Below, in pieces: positions 1 through 7,560 of a DNA stretch of 64,000 bases (its first letter is position 1; every line of letters begins with the position of its first letter). The notes under the pieces are model-generated. The model was not told where the DNA came from, made no database searches, and was given only the letters and a program-made list of their open reading frames with translations. Position numbers and translations under genes: made by a program. The stretch lies in the NCBI GenBank assembly GCA_963695175.1, contig CAVOGG010000011.1:124001-188000 (forward strand), written 5' to 3'. This DNA is from Fodinibacter sp963695175. GTDB taxonomy: Bacteria > Actinomycetota > Actinomycetes > Actinomycetales > Dermatophilaceae.

Positions 1-1
1 C

Positions 2-850
2 ACCTACGGGCCGGGAAGTGAGCGGGCGGGCGCCCGCCCGTACGCACCCGGCGACGACGCGCGGCTCGTGGACTGGAACCTGAGCGCGCGCTCCGACCAG
101 GTCTGGGTCCGGCAGACCGAGGCGGACCGCGAGCTGGAGACCTGGGTCGTCATGGACCGGTCGGCAAGCCTCGACTTCGGCACGGCCGACTGCGAGAAGC
201 GCGACGTCGCGCTGGGCGCCATGGCGGCGTTCGGCATGCTGACAGTGCGCGGCGGCAACCGGTTCGGCGTGCTGGTCGCCGGCACCGACCGGCTGCGGCA
301 CCTCCCCGCGCGACGCGGGCGCAGCGCGTTCCTGGCGTCCCTCGCCGTCGTCCACGACTCCCCGCGGGAGCCCGGCGCGCCGGGCCACGGCGCCACCGTG
401 ACCGACGCCCTGCGTCGCCTGCCCGTGATCCAGCCGCGCCGCAGCCAGGTCGTCGTCGTGTCCGACTTCCTGGGCGACGACCCCTGGGCGGGCGCGCTCG
501 GCGGCCTCGTCCGCCACCACGACGTCATCGCGGTCCACGTGACGGACCCGCGCGAGCTGGCCCTCCCGGCGGTCGGTGTCCTGGCCGTGGTGGACACCGA
601 GACCGGCCGGCAGCGCTACGTCCAGTCCGCGTCGCCCGGCCTCCGCGCGAGGTACTCGGCGGCTGCGGCGGCGCGCCACGAGGAGATCGTGAGGCGCATC
701 GAGGGCACGGGCGCCTCGTACCTGCACCTGTCCACCGACCGGGACTGGCTGGGCGACACCGTGCGGTTCACCTCCGGGCTGCACCGGGCGCGCCGCGCCC
801 GCCCGTCCGACGCCGTCATCGCACGGTTCAGCCCGGCGGTGAACCGATGA
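2..850 (+). CDS. DUF58 domain protein, C-terminal part (truncated by window edge)
   Basis: The frame is open from the left edge, so the N-terminus is missing; 282 residues remain. Near the start is the DUF58 core motif RPYAPGDDARLVDWN, followed by a VWA-like strand (WVVMDRSASLDFG) whose DxSxS pattern could form a metal-binding site. DUF58 proteins usually sit between a MoxR AAA ATPase and VWA membrane proteins and are thought to act in chaperone-like or cell-envelope maturation; the substrate is unknown. The stop overlaps the next gene's start (ATGA), so the two are translationally coupled and the next product is indeed a VWA protein. The family is clear, the function is not. Confidence 0.85.
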   Translation, partial: TYGPGSERAGARPYAPGDDARLVDWNLSARSDQVWVRQTEADRELETWVVMDRSASLDFGTADCEKRDVALGAMAAFGMLTVRGGNRFGVLVAGTDRLRHLPARRGRSAFLASLAVVHDSPREPGAPGHGATVTDALRRLPVIQPRRSQVVVVSDFLGDDPWAGALGGLVRHHDVIAVHVTDPRELALPAVGVLAVVDTETGRQRYVQSASPGLRARYSAAAAARHEEIVRRIEGTGASYLHLSTDRDWLGDTVRFTSGLHRARRARPSDAVIARFSPAVNR

Positions 851-1815
851 GCTTCCTGTCCCCAGTTCGGCTGCTGCTGCTGGTGCTGCCGGTCGCCCTG
901 CTCGTCGGGTACGTGCTCGTCCAGAGGCGACGCCACACCCAGGTGCTGCGCTTCACCAGTGTCGACCTTCTTGACTCGGTCGCTCCGCGCCGGCAGGGCT
1001 GGCAGCGCCACGTCCCGGCGGCGGCGATGCTGCTCGCCCTCGTGGTGCTGACCCTCGCGTTCGCCGAGCCGGCCATGGCGATGCGGACCCCCAAGGACCG
1101 GGCCACCATCATGCTCACCCTCGACACGTCCGCGTCGATGACCGCGACCGACGTCGAGCCGAGCCGGCTGGTCGCGGCTGAGACCCAGGCGTCGCAGTTC
1201 GTCGAGAACCTGCCGCGTGGCATCCAGGTCGGCCTGGTGAGCTTCGACGGTTCCGCCCGGCTGCTGGTGGCGCCCACCACCGACCGGGCGCAGCTCACCG
1301 AAGCCATCAAGTCGTTGACGGTCGGCGGCGGCACCGCGACGGCGGCGGGTATCCGCGCGTCGCTCGACGCGATCACGGCCGTCCCCGAGGGCACCCCTGG
1401 AAAGCCCGTGCCGGCGGCGATCGTCCTGATGAGCGACGGGTCGCCGACGATCAGTGACGGTCAGCTCTCGCCGTCGGAGGCCGCCGACGCAGCGGCGCAG
1501 GACGCGAAGGCGCAGAAGGTGCCGATCAACACGATCGCGTTCGGCACCTCGGGTGGCGCGGTGACCATCCAGGGCCAGACCGTGGCGGTCCCGTACGACC
1601 CCGATGCCATGGCGCGGATCGCGCAGGCGAGCAGTGGGCAGTCCTTCACGGCGGACAGCGCCGACCAGCTCGGCTCGATCTACGCCCAGATCGGCCGCGA
1701 CGTCGCCTACACCGTGCAGACCCGGGAACTGACCGCGGCCTTCGCAGGTGCCGCCCTCCTGGCCGCCCTTCTCGCCGCCGCCGGCTCGCTCCTGTGGACC
1801 CAGCGGCTGGTCTGA
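847..1815 (+). CDS. BatA-like VWA domain membrane protein
   Basis: 322 residues. Membrane segments at about 6-24 and 57-77 precede a von Willebrand A domain (about 88-285) with the MIDAS motif LDTSASM and a downstream SDGSPTISDG loop; a third helix (about 296-318) closes the protein. This architecture matches BatA/BatB-type Aerotolerance proteins, which partner with MoxR ATPases and DUF58 proteins at the membrane. The start ATG overlaps the DUF58 stop by four bases, so they form one operon. The role in this organism is unknown; stress tolerance or assembly of a metal-dependent complex is inference from family context. Confidence 0.85.
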   Translation: MSFLSPVRLLLLVLPVALLVGYVLVQRRRHTQVLRFTSVDLLDSVAPRRQGWQRHVPAAAMLLALVVLTLAFAEPAMAMRTPKDRATIMLTLDTSASMTATDVEPSRLVAAETQASQFVENLPRGIQVGLVSFDGSARLLVAPTTDRAQLTEAIKSLTVGGGTATAAGIRASLDAITAVPEGTPGKPVPAAIVLMSDGSPTISDGQLSPSEAADAAAQDAKAQKVPINTIAFGTSGGAVTIQGQTVAVPYDPDAMARIAQASSGQSFTADSADQLGSIYAQIGRDVAYTVQTRELTAAFAGAALLAALLAAAGSLLWTQRLV

Positions 1816-2792
1816 GCCACGGGGCCGCGACGGTGCCGTCCGGGAGCACGGAGAGGGGCATCCGGGGTGGGTGGCAGCGGGGTGGGCGTCGGCTGCCCAC
1901 CGGTGTTGTCGGGTCGGATTTCGTGAAACAGGTCACACGGCGGCGCCGGATGGGTTGCAATGGATGGGAGTTGCCGACTCGCACTGCGTGAGGCAGCGAG
2001 CGCACCGAAGCAGTGGGTGCGCGACCATCCGGGGTGCGGGTTCGTCCGCCCGTCCCGCCCCCCGCATAGATGCCGCCGTGCGCGGTGCGCGGTATGAGGC
2101 GCCCCGACGGACGACGACGTGGGCCCGGGACCGACTGGCACGGGCCATGGTGGGCCGCCGAGCCCTCGAGCCAGAGGGGGATCGACGGCTCGGTGGCCCA
2201 TCACCACGTGCCGGCAGGTCGTGTCACCGGCGTTGGGTTCAGGTGGCTGGTCAGCCAGCGCGAGGGAGGAGATCGCCGGCCCACCGACCGACCAAACCGA
2301 TGGCTCCGATGAGGCTCACGTCCCCACACCCGGGCAGCTAGGTGCGACTCTCGGCGAGGATGGTCGGCCTTCAGGCGCCGGACGATCTGCCTCAACCGCC
2401 GACGGCAGGGCCGATCCGCCCCAACGCATCCGACGACCCAACAGCACCGCCCACCGGGACGACCCAAGGACACCCCAAGGTCGTGCTGCCAGAATTCGCG
2501 TCAGGCCCGCGTACTCATCCCCCCGGTGCGAAGGCTTAGCGTCCCGGTTAGGGGCCTGCACCTCCCCGGGGCGCGCCTTAGCTCCGTGCCCGTCGCGCTC
2601 TGCCCCCCAGCCTCGTCCGAGGCCGGGCGGCTATGTATGGGCTCTCGCCAGGGCGGCCTCGCCGGCATCCGTGGCGGGGACAGCGACGAGTCCTCACGGG
2701 CTGCCGTTGTGTCGGCGTTGGCCCGTGAGGACTCGTCAAGGACTTCTGAGGTGGCCGACCGGCGTTTGCGCTGGTCAACCGCCCGGGACTAC
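1816..2792. other. 977-bp intergenic stretch without a supported gene
   Basis: Between the VWA gene and the end of glnA (both 3' ends face this gap). Open frames occur on both strands, but they overlap each other, lack good ribosome sites, and encode Pro/Arg-rich sequence with no domain I recognise. Base composition is visibly less GC-rich than neighbouring genes. The only strong structure is the perfect palindrome at 2685-2737. No tRNA or known RNA family was recognised. It could be a decayed gene or carry an unannotated RNA. Confidence 0.5.
2685..2737. repeat. Perfect 17-bp inverted repeat downstream of glnA
   Basis: The arms GACGAGTCCTCACGGGC (2685-2701) and GCCCGTGAGGACTCGTC (2721-2737) are exact reverse complements around a 19-nt loop that holds a small GCCG/CGGC helix. 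It lies 56 nt past the glnA stop and could terminate glnA transcription, but there is no T-tract. It belongs with the long intergenic palindromes seen elsewhere in the window, although its sequence is not shared with them. Confidence 0.8.
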
Positions 2793-4217
2793 TCAGATGT
2801 CGAAGTACATCTCGAACTCGTGGGGGTGCGGGCGGAAGCGGATCGGGTCGACCTCGTTCTTGCGCTTCCACTCCACCCAGGTCTCGATGAGGTCCTGCGT
2901 GAACACGCCACCCTCGAGCAGGAACTCGTGGTCGGCCTCCAGGGCGAGAAGCACCTCGGGCAGCGAACCGGGCACCTGTGCGATGGCCTCGTGCTCCTCG
3001 GGCGGCAGCTCGTAGAGGTCCTTGTCGACCGGCTCCGGCGGCTCGATCCGGTTCTTGATGCCGTCCAGGCCCGCCATCAGCTGCGCGGCGAAGCACAGGT
3101 AGGGGTTCGACGACGGGTCGGGGATGCGGAACTCGATGCGCTTGGCCTTGGGGCTGTCGCCGGCGATCGGGATGCGCACGCAGGCGGAGCGGTTGCGGGC
3201 CGAGTAGACCAGGTTGACCGGGGCCTCGTAGCCGGGGACCAGGCGGTGGTAGGAGTTCACCGTCGGGTTGGTGAAGGCGAGCAGCGCCGGGGCGTGCTTG
3301 AGCAGGCCGCCGATGTACCAGCGGGCCAGGTCGGACAGGCCGCCGTAGCCGCGCTCGTCGTAGAAGAGCGGCTCGCCGTTCTTCCACAGCGACTGGTGGG
3401 TGTGCATGCCCGAGCCGTTGTCACCGAAGATCGGCTTCGGCATGAACGTGGCCGTCTTGCCCTGCTCCCACACCGTGTTCTTGACGACGTACTTGAACTT
3501 CATCATGTCGTCGCCGGACTGCAGCAGCGTGTTGAAGCGGTAGTTGATCTCCTGCTGGCCCGCGGTGCCGACCTCGTGGTGGCTGCGCTCGACGAGCAGG
3601 CCGACGTCGGCCAGGTTGAGGCAGATCTTGTCGCGGGTGTCGGCGAAGTGGTCGACCGGCGGCACGGGGAAGTAGCCGCCCTTGTAGCGGGTCTTGTAGC
3701 CGCGGTTGCCGCCCTCCTCCACGCGCCCGGTGTTCCAGGCCGCCTCGACGGAGTCGATGAAGTAGTAGCTGGCGTTCTGCTTGGTCTCGAAGCGCACGTC
3801 GTCGAAGACGTAGAACTCCGCCTCCGCGCCGAAGTAGGCGGTGTCGGCGATGCCGGTGGACGCGAGGTAGGCCTCGGCCTTCGCGGCGATGTTGCGCGGG
3901 TCGCGGCTGTAGGGCTCACCCGTGAACGGGTCGACGATGGAGAAGTTCATGATGAGCGTCTTCTCGGCCCGGAACGGGTCGAGGTAGCCGCTGCTGGGGT
4001 CGGGCACGAGCTTCATGTCGGACTCGTGGATGGCCTGGAACCCACGGATCGACGAGCCGTCGAACATCTGGCCGTTCGTGAAGAAGTCGATGTCGACCGT
4101 CTGCGCGGGCACGTTGAAGTGCTGCATGACGCCGGGCAGGTCGCAGAACCGGATGTCGACGAACTTGACGTCCTCTGCCTTGATGAAGTCGAGGACCTCT
4201 TCAGCGGAGCTGAACAC
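2793..4217 (-). CDS. glnA: Glutamine synthetase, type I (GSI-beta)
   Basis: ATP-dependent synthesis of glutamine from glutamate and ammonium in the cytoplasm, the central nitrogen-assimilation step; a dodecamer in this family. The 474-residue product has the usual N-terminus (FSSAEEVLDFIK), the metal/ATP region around GDNGSGMHTHQS, NRSACVRIP, and the adenylylation loop DKDLYELPPEE, whose Tyr is the usual AMP acceptor of GSI-beta. I place the start at GTG 4217 because AGGAGG lies 6 nt upstream; an in-frame ATG at 4241 would put that ribosome site inside the gene. The length equals the family norm. Neighbours match the mycobacterial glnA1 region. Control by GlnE adenylylation is expected but glnE is not in the window. 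Confidence 0.96.
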   Translation of the reverse strand: MFSSAEEVLDFIKAEDVKFVDIRFCDLPGVMQHFNVPAQTVDIDFFTNGQMFDGSSIRGFQAIHESDMKLVPDPSSGYLDPFRAEKTLIMNFSIVDPFTGEPYSRDPRNIAAKAEAYLASTGIADTAYFGAEAEFYVFDDVRFETKQNASYYFIDSVEAAWNTGRVEEGGNRGYKTRYKGGYFPVPPVDHFADTRDKICLNLADVGLLVERSHHEVGTAGQQEINYRFNTLLQSGDDMMKFKYVVKNTVWEQGKTATFMPKPIFGDNGSGMHTHQSLWKNGEPLFYDERGYGGLSDLARWYIGGLLKHAPALLAFTNPTVNSYHRLVPGYEAPVNLVYSARNRSACVRIPIAGDSPKAKRIEFRIPDPSSNPYLCFAAQLMAGLDGIKNRIEPPEPVDKDLYELPPEEHEAIAQVPGSLPEVLLALEADHEFLLEGGVFTQDLIETWVEWKRKNEVDPIRFRPHPHEFEMYFDI

Positions 4218-4223
4218 TATGAA

Positions 4224-4229
4224 CCTCCT
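4224..4229 (-). promoter_or_regulatory. Ribosome binding site that sets the glnA start
   Basis: AGGAGG on the minus strand, 6 nt before GTG 4217. It favours the 474-residue product over the longer frame starting at 4241. Confidence 0.8.
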
Positions 4230-4447
4230 GGTTCGGGACAAGGGGCTATGGAGAGCCAGCCCTGGGGCTTCGGCACGACTCTAGGGAGAAGCGGTTAACC
4301 GACCGTGACCCATGTGTTTCGCCGGTGTAACGCAGCCCACCGTATCGGTAGGTGAGATGCCGCGCCCGACAGGCGGACGACGGCGAGACGCGGCTCGCGT
4401 CGCCGACGGCGGGCCGGGCGGGCGACCGGTCCGGCGAGCACGCGGCA

Positions 4448-4453
4448 TACAGT
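4448..4453 (+). promoter_or_regulatory. -10 element (TACAGT) of a leaderless start
   Basis: Six nucleotides separate the hexamer from GTG 4460, so transcription would begin at the start codon. No ribosome site is present. Confidence 0.6.
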
Positions 4454-4459
4454 GTCGTG

Positions 4460-4900
4460 GTGCCAGCGCCCATCGACCCCGCACCCACCGACCCCGGGAT
4501 GCCGCCCGCCTCCTCCGATGGCGGCGCCGGCCCCGATCGTGCCCCCGCGACGCCCACCTTCCTGCGACGCTTCGGCGCCCTGCTCGTCGACTGGCTGATC
4601 GCCCAGCTCGTCGTGGTCCTGCTGCTGCGCATCGACACGACGGCCGGGGGGACCGCCGCGCTCGCGCCGCTCGGGGTGTTCGCGCTCTACACCGTCCTGC
4701 TCGTCTCACTCACCGGAGGAGCGACCCTGGGGCACCGGCTGTTCGGCATGCAGGTGTGGCAGGTGCGGCCGGGCGCGTTCCCGCTGCAGGTCGTCATCCG
4801 CACCCTGCTCCTCTGCCTGGTGGTGCCGGCGGTGCTGACCTCGCGCGACGGGCGTGGCTTCCACGACGTCGCGGCGGGCACCCGCATCGTGCGTCCCTGA
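4460..4900 (+). CDS. RDD family membrane protein
   Basis: 146 residues. A Pro/Ala-rich N-terminal tail precedes an RDD domain: FLRRFGALLVDWLIAQLVV (first helix with conserved Arg and Asp), a second helix around LAPLGVFALYTVLLVSL, then TLGHRLFGMQV and a third helix around QVVIRTLLLCLVVPAVL. RDD proteins are small integral membrane proteins, some implicated in ion exchange; the specific function is unknown. GTG 4460 is chosen because of the -10 hexamer just upstream. The gene sits between glnA and the DUF4191 gene, as in other actinobacteria. Confidence 0.85.
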   Translation: MPAPIDPAPTDPGMPPASSDGGAGPDRAPATPTFLRRFGALLVDWLIAQLVVVLLLRIDTTAGGTAALAPLGVFALYTVLLVSLTGGATLGHRLFGMQVWQVRPGAFPLQVVIRTLLLCLVVPAVLTSRDGRGFHDVAAGTRIVRP

Positions 4901-4947
4901 GCGCAGCCACCGAGCAGGGCCGAGCGACGAGCTGAGCCACTGACGAG

Positions 4948-4980
4948 AAGGACCCCGGCGCCGCAGCGGCCGGGGTCCTT
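4948..4980. terminator. Hairpin between convergent RDD and DUF4191 genes
   Basis: AAGGACCCCGG and CCGGGGTCCTT pair perfectly over 11 bp with an 11-nt loop. On the plus strand the stem runs into TTT and on the minus strand into a similar end, so it can serve both converging genes. Confidence 0.8.
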
Positions 4981-4991
4981 TCACGTGCGGG

Positions 4992-5717
4992 TCACTTCCC
5001 GCGCATCGCCTTGCGGTCGACGCGGGCGCGGGTGGGGTCGACGCCCTTGGGGATCGGGGGCTTCATGCCGCCGAGGGACTTCAGCCGCTTGTTGACGACC
5101 GAGGTCTCCTCCTTGGTCAGCACGGGGCGCATCCGGGTCAGCCGGCTGGAGACCTTCTTGATCGGCACCTGGCCCTCGCCCTCGCCGACCACCCAGAGGT
5201 GCACCGGCACCCCGGGCGCGACGCGGGCGACCTTCTTCTCCTCCTGCTTGAGCAGCTTGGTCACCCGAGGGGTGGGGCCCTCGCCGATGAGCACGATGCC
5301 GGGCCGCCCCAGCGCGCGGAAGACCATCGCGGCATCCACCATGTCGCTGGGTCGGGTGCCGCGGGCGCCCTCGATCGCGACCGGCTCCTGGGTGGCGTAC
5401 CAGCCCCGCTTGCCCAGCCCGGTGAGGGTGGCACCGGCGGCGCCGGGCTGGCCCTCGAGCGCCCGGTACATCGCGGTGTTGCCCCGGCGGTTCATCACGA
5501 CGACCGCCGCGAGCAGCGCCGCCGCGATCGCCATGATCACGCTGTACCAGAGCCAGAACCCGCCGAAGAAGGCGCCGATGCCGATGACGACGGCAGCGGC
5601 GAGGACCGCGGCGCCGCCCATCCACCACCCGATCCTCCGGTCGAGCTGGTGGATGGCGGTGTAGGCCTGGCGGATCTGCGCGATGCGGCCGGTCTTGGCT
5701 TCGGGCTGGTCGGACAC
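4992..5717 (-). CDS. DUF4191 membrane protein
   Basis: 241 residues. A hydrophilic N-terminus (GRIAQIRQAYTAIHQLDRR) is followed by two helices at about 30-50 and 55-75, then a cytoplasmic domain of about 160 residues ending in basic sequence. This is the pattern of the actinobacterial DUF4191 family, nearly always found beside lipA. Function is unknown. Start is GTG 5717 with GGAG about a dozen bases upstream. The gene follows lipA by 60 bp on the same strand and may be co-transcribed with lipB-lipA. Confidence 0.85.
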   Translation of the reverse strand: MSDQPEAKTGRIAQIRQAYTAIHQLDRRIGWWMGGAAVLAAAVVIGIGAFFGGFWLWYSVIMAIAAALLAAVVVMNRRGNTAMYRALEGQPGAAGATLTGLGKRGWYATQEPVAIEGARGTRPSDMVDAAMVFRALGRPGIVLIGEGPTPRVTKLLKQEEKKVARVAPGVPVHLWVVGEGEGQVPIKKVSSRLTRMRPVLTKEETSVVNKRLKSLGGMKPPIPKGVDPTRARVDRKAMRGK

Positions 5718-5777
5718 GGGAGGTCGAGCTCCTGGATCAGTGGGACAGGGCCCACGGGATGCCGCGGGCTGAGGTGA

Positions 5778-6803
5778 TCAGGATACGGTGCGCGCCGCGC
5801 GTGCCACCAACGACGCCGCCTCCTGGCGGGCCGGGTCTGCCGTGGCGGCCGAGAGGTGGGACAGGTGTTCGGGGATCGGGCGGCCCCAGCGATTCATCGC
5901 CGTGGCCCAGAGCCGCCCGGCGCGGTACGAGCTGCGCACCAGCGGGCCGGCCATGACGCCCTTGAAGCCGATGTCCTGGGCGACGTCCGACCAGTGCACG
6001 AACTCCTCGGGCCTGACCCACCGGTCGATCGGGTGGTGCTTGGGGGAGGGGCGCAGGTACTGGGTGATCGTGAGGATGTCGCAGCCCGCGTCGTGCAGGT
6101 CGCGGATGGCCGCCTCGATCTCGTGGTCCTCCTCGCCCATGCCGAGGATGAGGTTGGACTTCGTGACGAGCTCGGCCTGGCGGGCCATGGTCAGCACGCG
6201 CAGCGACTTGTCGTAGGTGAACGCCGGGCGGATCCGCTTGAAGATGCGCGGCACGGTCTCGAGGTTGTGCGCGAACACCTCGGGTCGGGCGTCGAAGACC
6301 TGGCCGACCAGCTCGGGCACGGCGCCGAAGTCGGGCGGGAGGATCTCGACGCCGGTGTTCGGGTTGAGGGCGTGGATCTGGCGGATCGTCTCGGCGTACA
6401 GCCCGGCGGCGCCGTCGGGCTGGTCGTCGCGGGCCACCCCGGTGACGGTGGAGTAGCGCAGGCCCATCGAGCGCACCGACTCGGCGACCCGGCGGGGCTC
6501 GTCGAGGTCGAGGGGCTGGGGCCGGCCGGTCGCGATGTCGCAGAAGTCGCAGCGCCGGGTGCAGGTGTCGCCGCCGATGAGGAAGGTGGCCTCGCGGTCC
6601 TCCCAGCACTCGAAGATGTTGGGGCAGCCGGCCTCCTGGCACACCGTGTGCAGGCCCTCACCCTTGACCATGGCGTGGATCTGGGTGAACTCCGGACCCA
6701 TCTTCGCGGTCGTGCGGATCCACTCCGGCTTGCGCTCGATCGGGGTCTCGGCATTGCGTGCCTCGACCCGCAGCATGCGGCGTCCCTCGGGTGCGACAGT
6801 CAC
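5778..6803 (-). CDS. lipA: Lipoyl synthase
   Basis: Radical-SAM enzyme that inserts two sulfur atoms into protein-bound octanoyl groups to make lipoyl cofactors for E2 and glycine-cleavage proteins. The product is 341 residues. Both iron-sulfur sites are visible: the auxiliary cluster Cys set in CQEAGCPNIFEC and the radical-SAM motif CTRRCDFC. Other family blocks (MGLRYSTVTGVARDD, SNLILGMGEEDHE) are intact. GTG 6803 is chosen because TAGGCT lies 7 nt upstream, giving a leaderless transcript; an open frame continues further upstream but has no support. It lies 50 bp after lipB; its E2 client is encoded 8 kb away. Confidence 0.96.
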   Translation of the reverse strand: MTVAPEGRRMLRVEARNAETPIERKPEWIRTTAKMGPEFTQIHAMVKGEGLHTVCQEAGCPNIFECWEDREATFLIGGDTCTRRCDFCDIATGRPQPLDLDEPRRVAESVRSMGLRYSTVTGVARDDQPDGAAGLYAETIRQIHALNPNTGVEILPPDFGAVPELVGQVFDARPEVFAHNLETVPRIFKRIRPAFTYDKSLRVLTMARQAELVTKSNLILGMGEEDHEIEAAIRDLHDAGCDILTITQYLRPSPKHHPIDRWVRPEEFVHWSDVAQDIGFKGVMAGPLVRSSYRAGRLWATAMNRWGRPIPEHLSHLSAATADPARQEAASLVARAARTVS

Positions 6804-6810
6804 GCGCGCC

Positions 6811-6816
6811 AGCCTA
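6811..6816 (-). promoter_or_regulatory. -10 element (TAGGCT) of leaderless lipA
   Basis: TAGGCT on the minus strand, 7 nt before GTG 6803. lipA may therefore have its own promoter although lipB lies just upstream. Confidence 0.65.
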
Positions 6817-6853
6817 CGCCGGAGCCACGACGGGTCCCCAATCCGGTGACGGC

Positions 6854-7486
6854 TCAGCCCAGGACGTCGCTGAGGTGCTTCTCGGCGTAGGGCAGCACGT
6901 CCTGCACCGTCACCGGCCGACCGGACTCCAGGGTCAGCGACGAGACACCGGCATCCGCGATACCGCACGGGATGATCGCGTCCGCCCACGACAGGTCCGC
7001 GTCGCAGTTCAGCGCGAACCCGTGCATGGTGACCCGGCGGCTGACCCGCACGCCGATGGCGCCGAGCTTGCGGTCGGGTCCGCGGTCGTCGGCGAGCACC
7101 CACACCCCGCTGCGGCCGTCGACCCGCACGGCCTCGACGCCGAAGTCGTTGCAGACCCGGATCATGACGTCCTCGAGGCGCCGGACGTGGGCGACGACGT
7201 CGATCGGCACCTGGGTCAGGCGCACGATCGGGTAGCCGACGAGCTGACCGGGGCCGTGCCAGGTGATCTTGCCGCCGCGGTCGACGTCGATGACCGGGGT
7301 GCCGTCGGTGGGCCGCTCGTGGGCCTCGGTGCGCTTGCCGGCGGTGTAGACGGCGGCGTGCTCGAGCAGCAGCGTGCTGTCCGGGAGGGTGCCGTCGACG
7401 ACCTGGGCATGGACCTCACGCTGGGTCTGCCAGCCCTGCTCGTAGTCGACGAGGTCGGGCGCGAAGCCGAGGTGCACGAAACGCAT
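6854..7486 (-). CDS. lipB: Lipoyl(octanoyl) transferase
   Basis: Transfers octanoyl from acyl-carrier protein to the lipoyl domains of E2 and GcvH, the step before LipA. The product is 210 residues. Family motifs are present: RGGKITWHGPGQLVGYPI, the catalytic Lys in DRKLGAIGVR, and the catalytic Cys in IPCGIADAGVSSL. ATG 7486 is preceded at 7 nt by TACCGT, so the mRNA is probably leaderless. lipB and lipA are adjacent on the minus strand; an MMPL gene diverges 74 bp away. Confidence 0.95.
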   Translation of the reverse strand: MRFVHLGFAPDLVDYEQGWQTQREVHAQVVDGTLPDSTLLLEHAAVYTAGKRTEAHERPTDGTPVIDVDRGGKITWHGPGQLVGYPIVRLTQVPIDVVAHVRRLEDVMIRVCNDFGVEAVRVDGRSGVWVLADDRGPDRKLGAIGVRVSRRVTMHGFALNCDADLSWADAIIPCGIADAGVSSLTLESGRPVTVQDVLPYAEKHLSDVLG

Positions 7487-7493
7487 GGGCCCA

Positions 7494-7499
7494 ACGGTA
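7494..7499 (-). promoter_or_regulatory. -10 element (TACCGT) of leaderless lipB
   Basis: TACCGT on the minus strand, 7 nt before ATG 7486. Confidence 0.65.
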
Positions 7500-7547
7500 C
7501 GCGGCGCGGCGTCGAGACCCGGGCTGCGCACCCTGCGCGGTGTTCCC

Positions 7548-7553
7548 TAGGCT
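7548..7553 (+). promoter_or_regulatory. -10 element (TAGGCT) of leaderless MMPL gene
   Basis: Seven nucleotides upstream of ATG 7561; no ribosome site is present. Confidence 0.65.
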
Positions 7554-7560
7554 CTGGCGC

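Noticed and set aside
1930..2060. Possible tRNA or small RNA in the non-coding kilobase
   Set aside because: Some short inverted repeats exist, but no acceptor stem with a proper T-loop (GTTCRANNC) could be built.
2526..4298. A 590-codon plus-strand frame across glnA
   Set aside because: Antisense shadow; glnA on the minus strand has full family motifs and a ribosome site.
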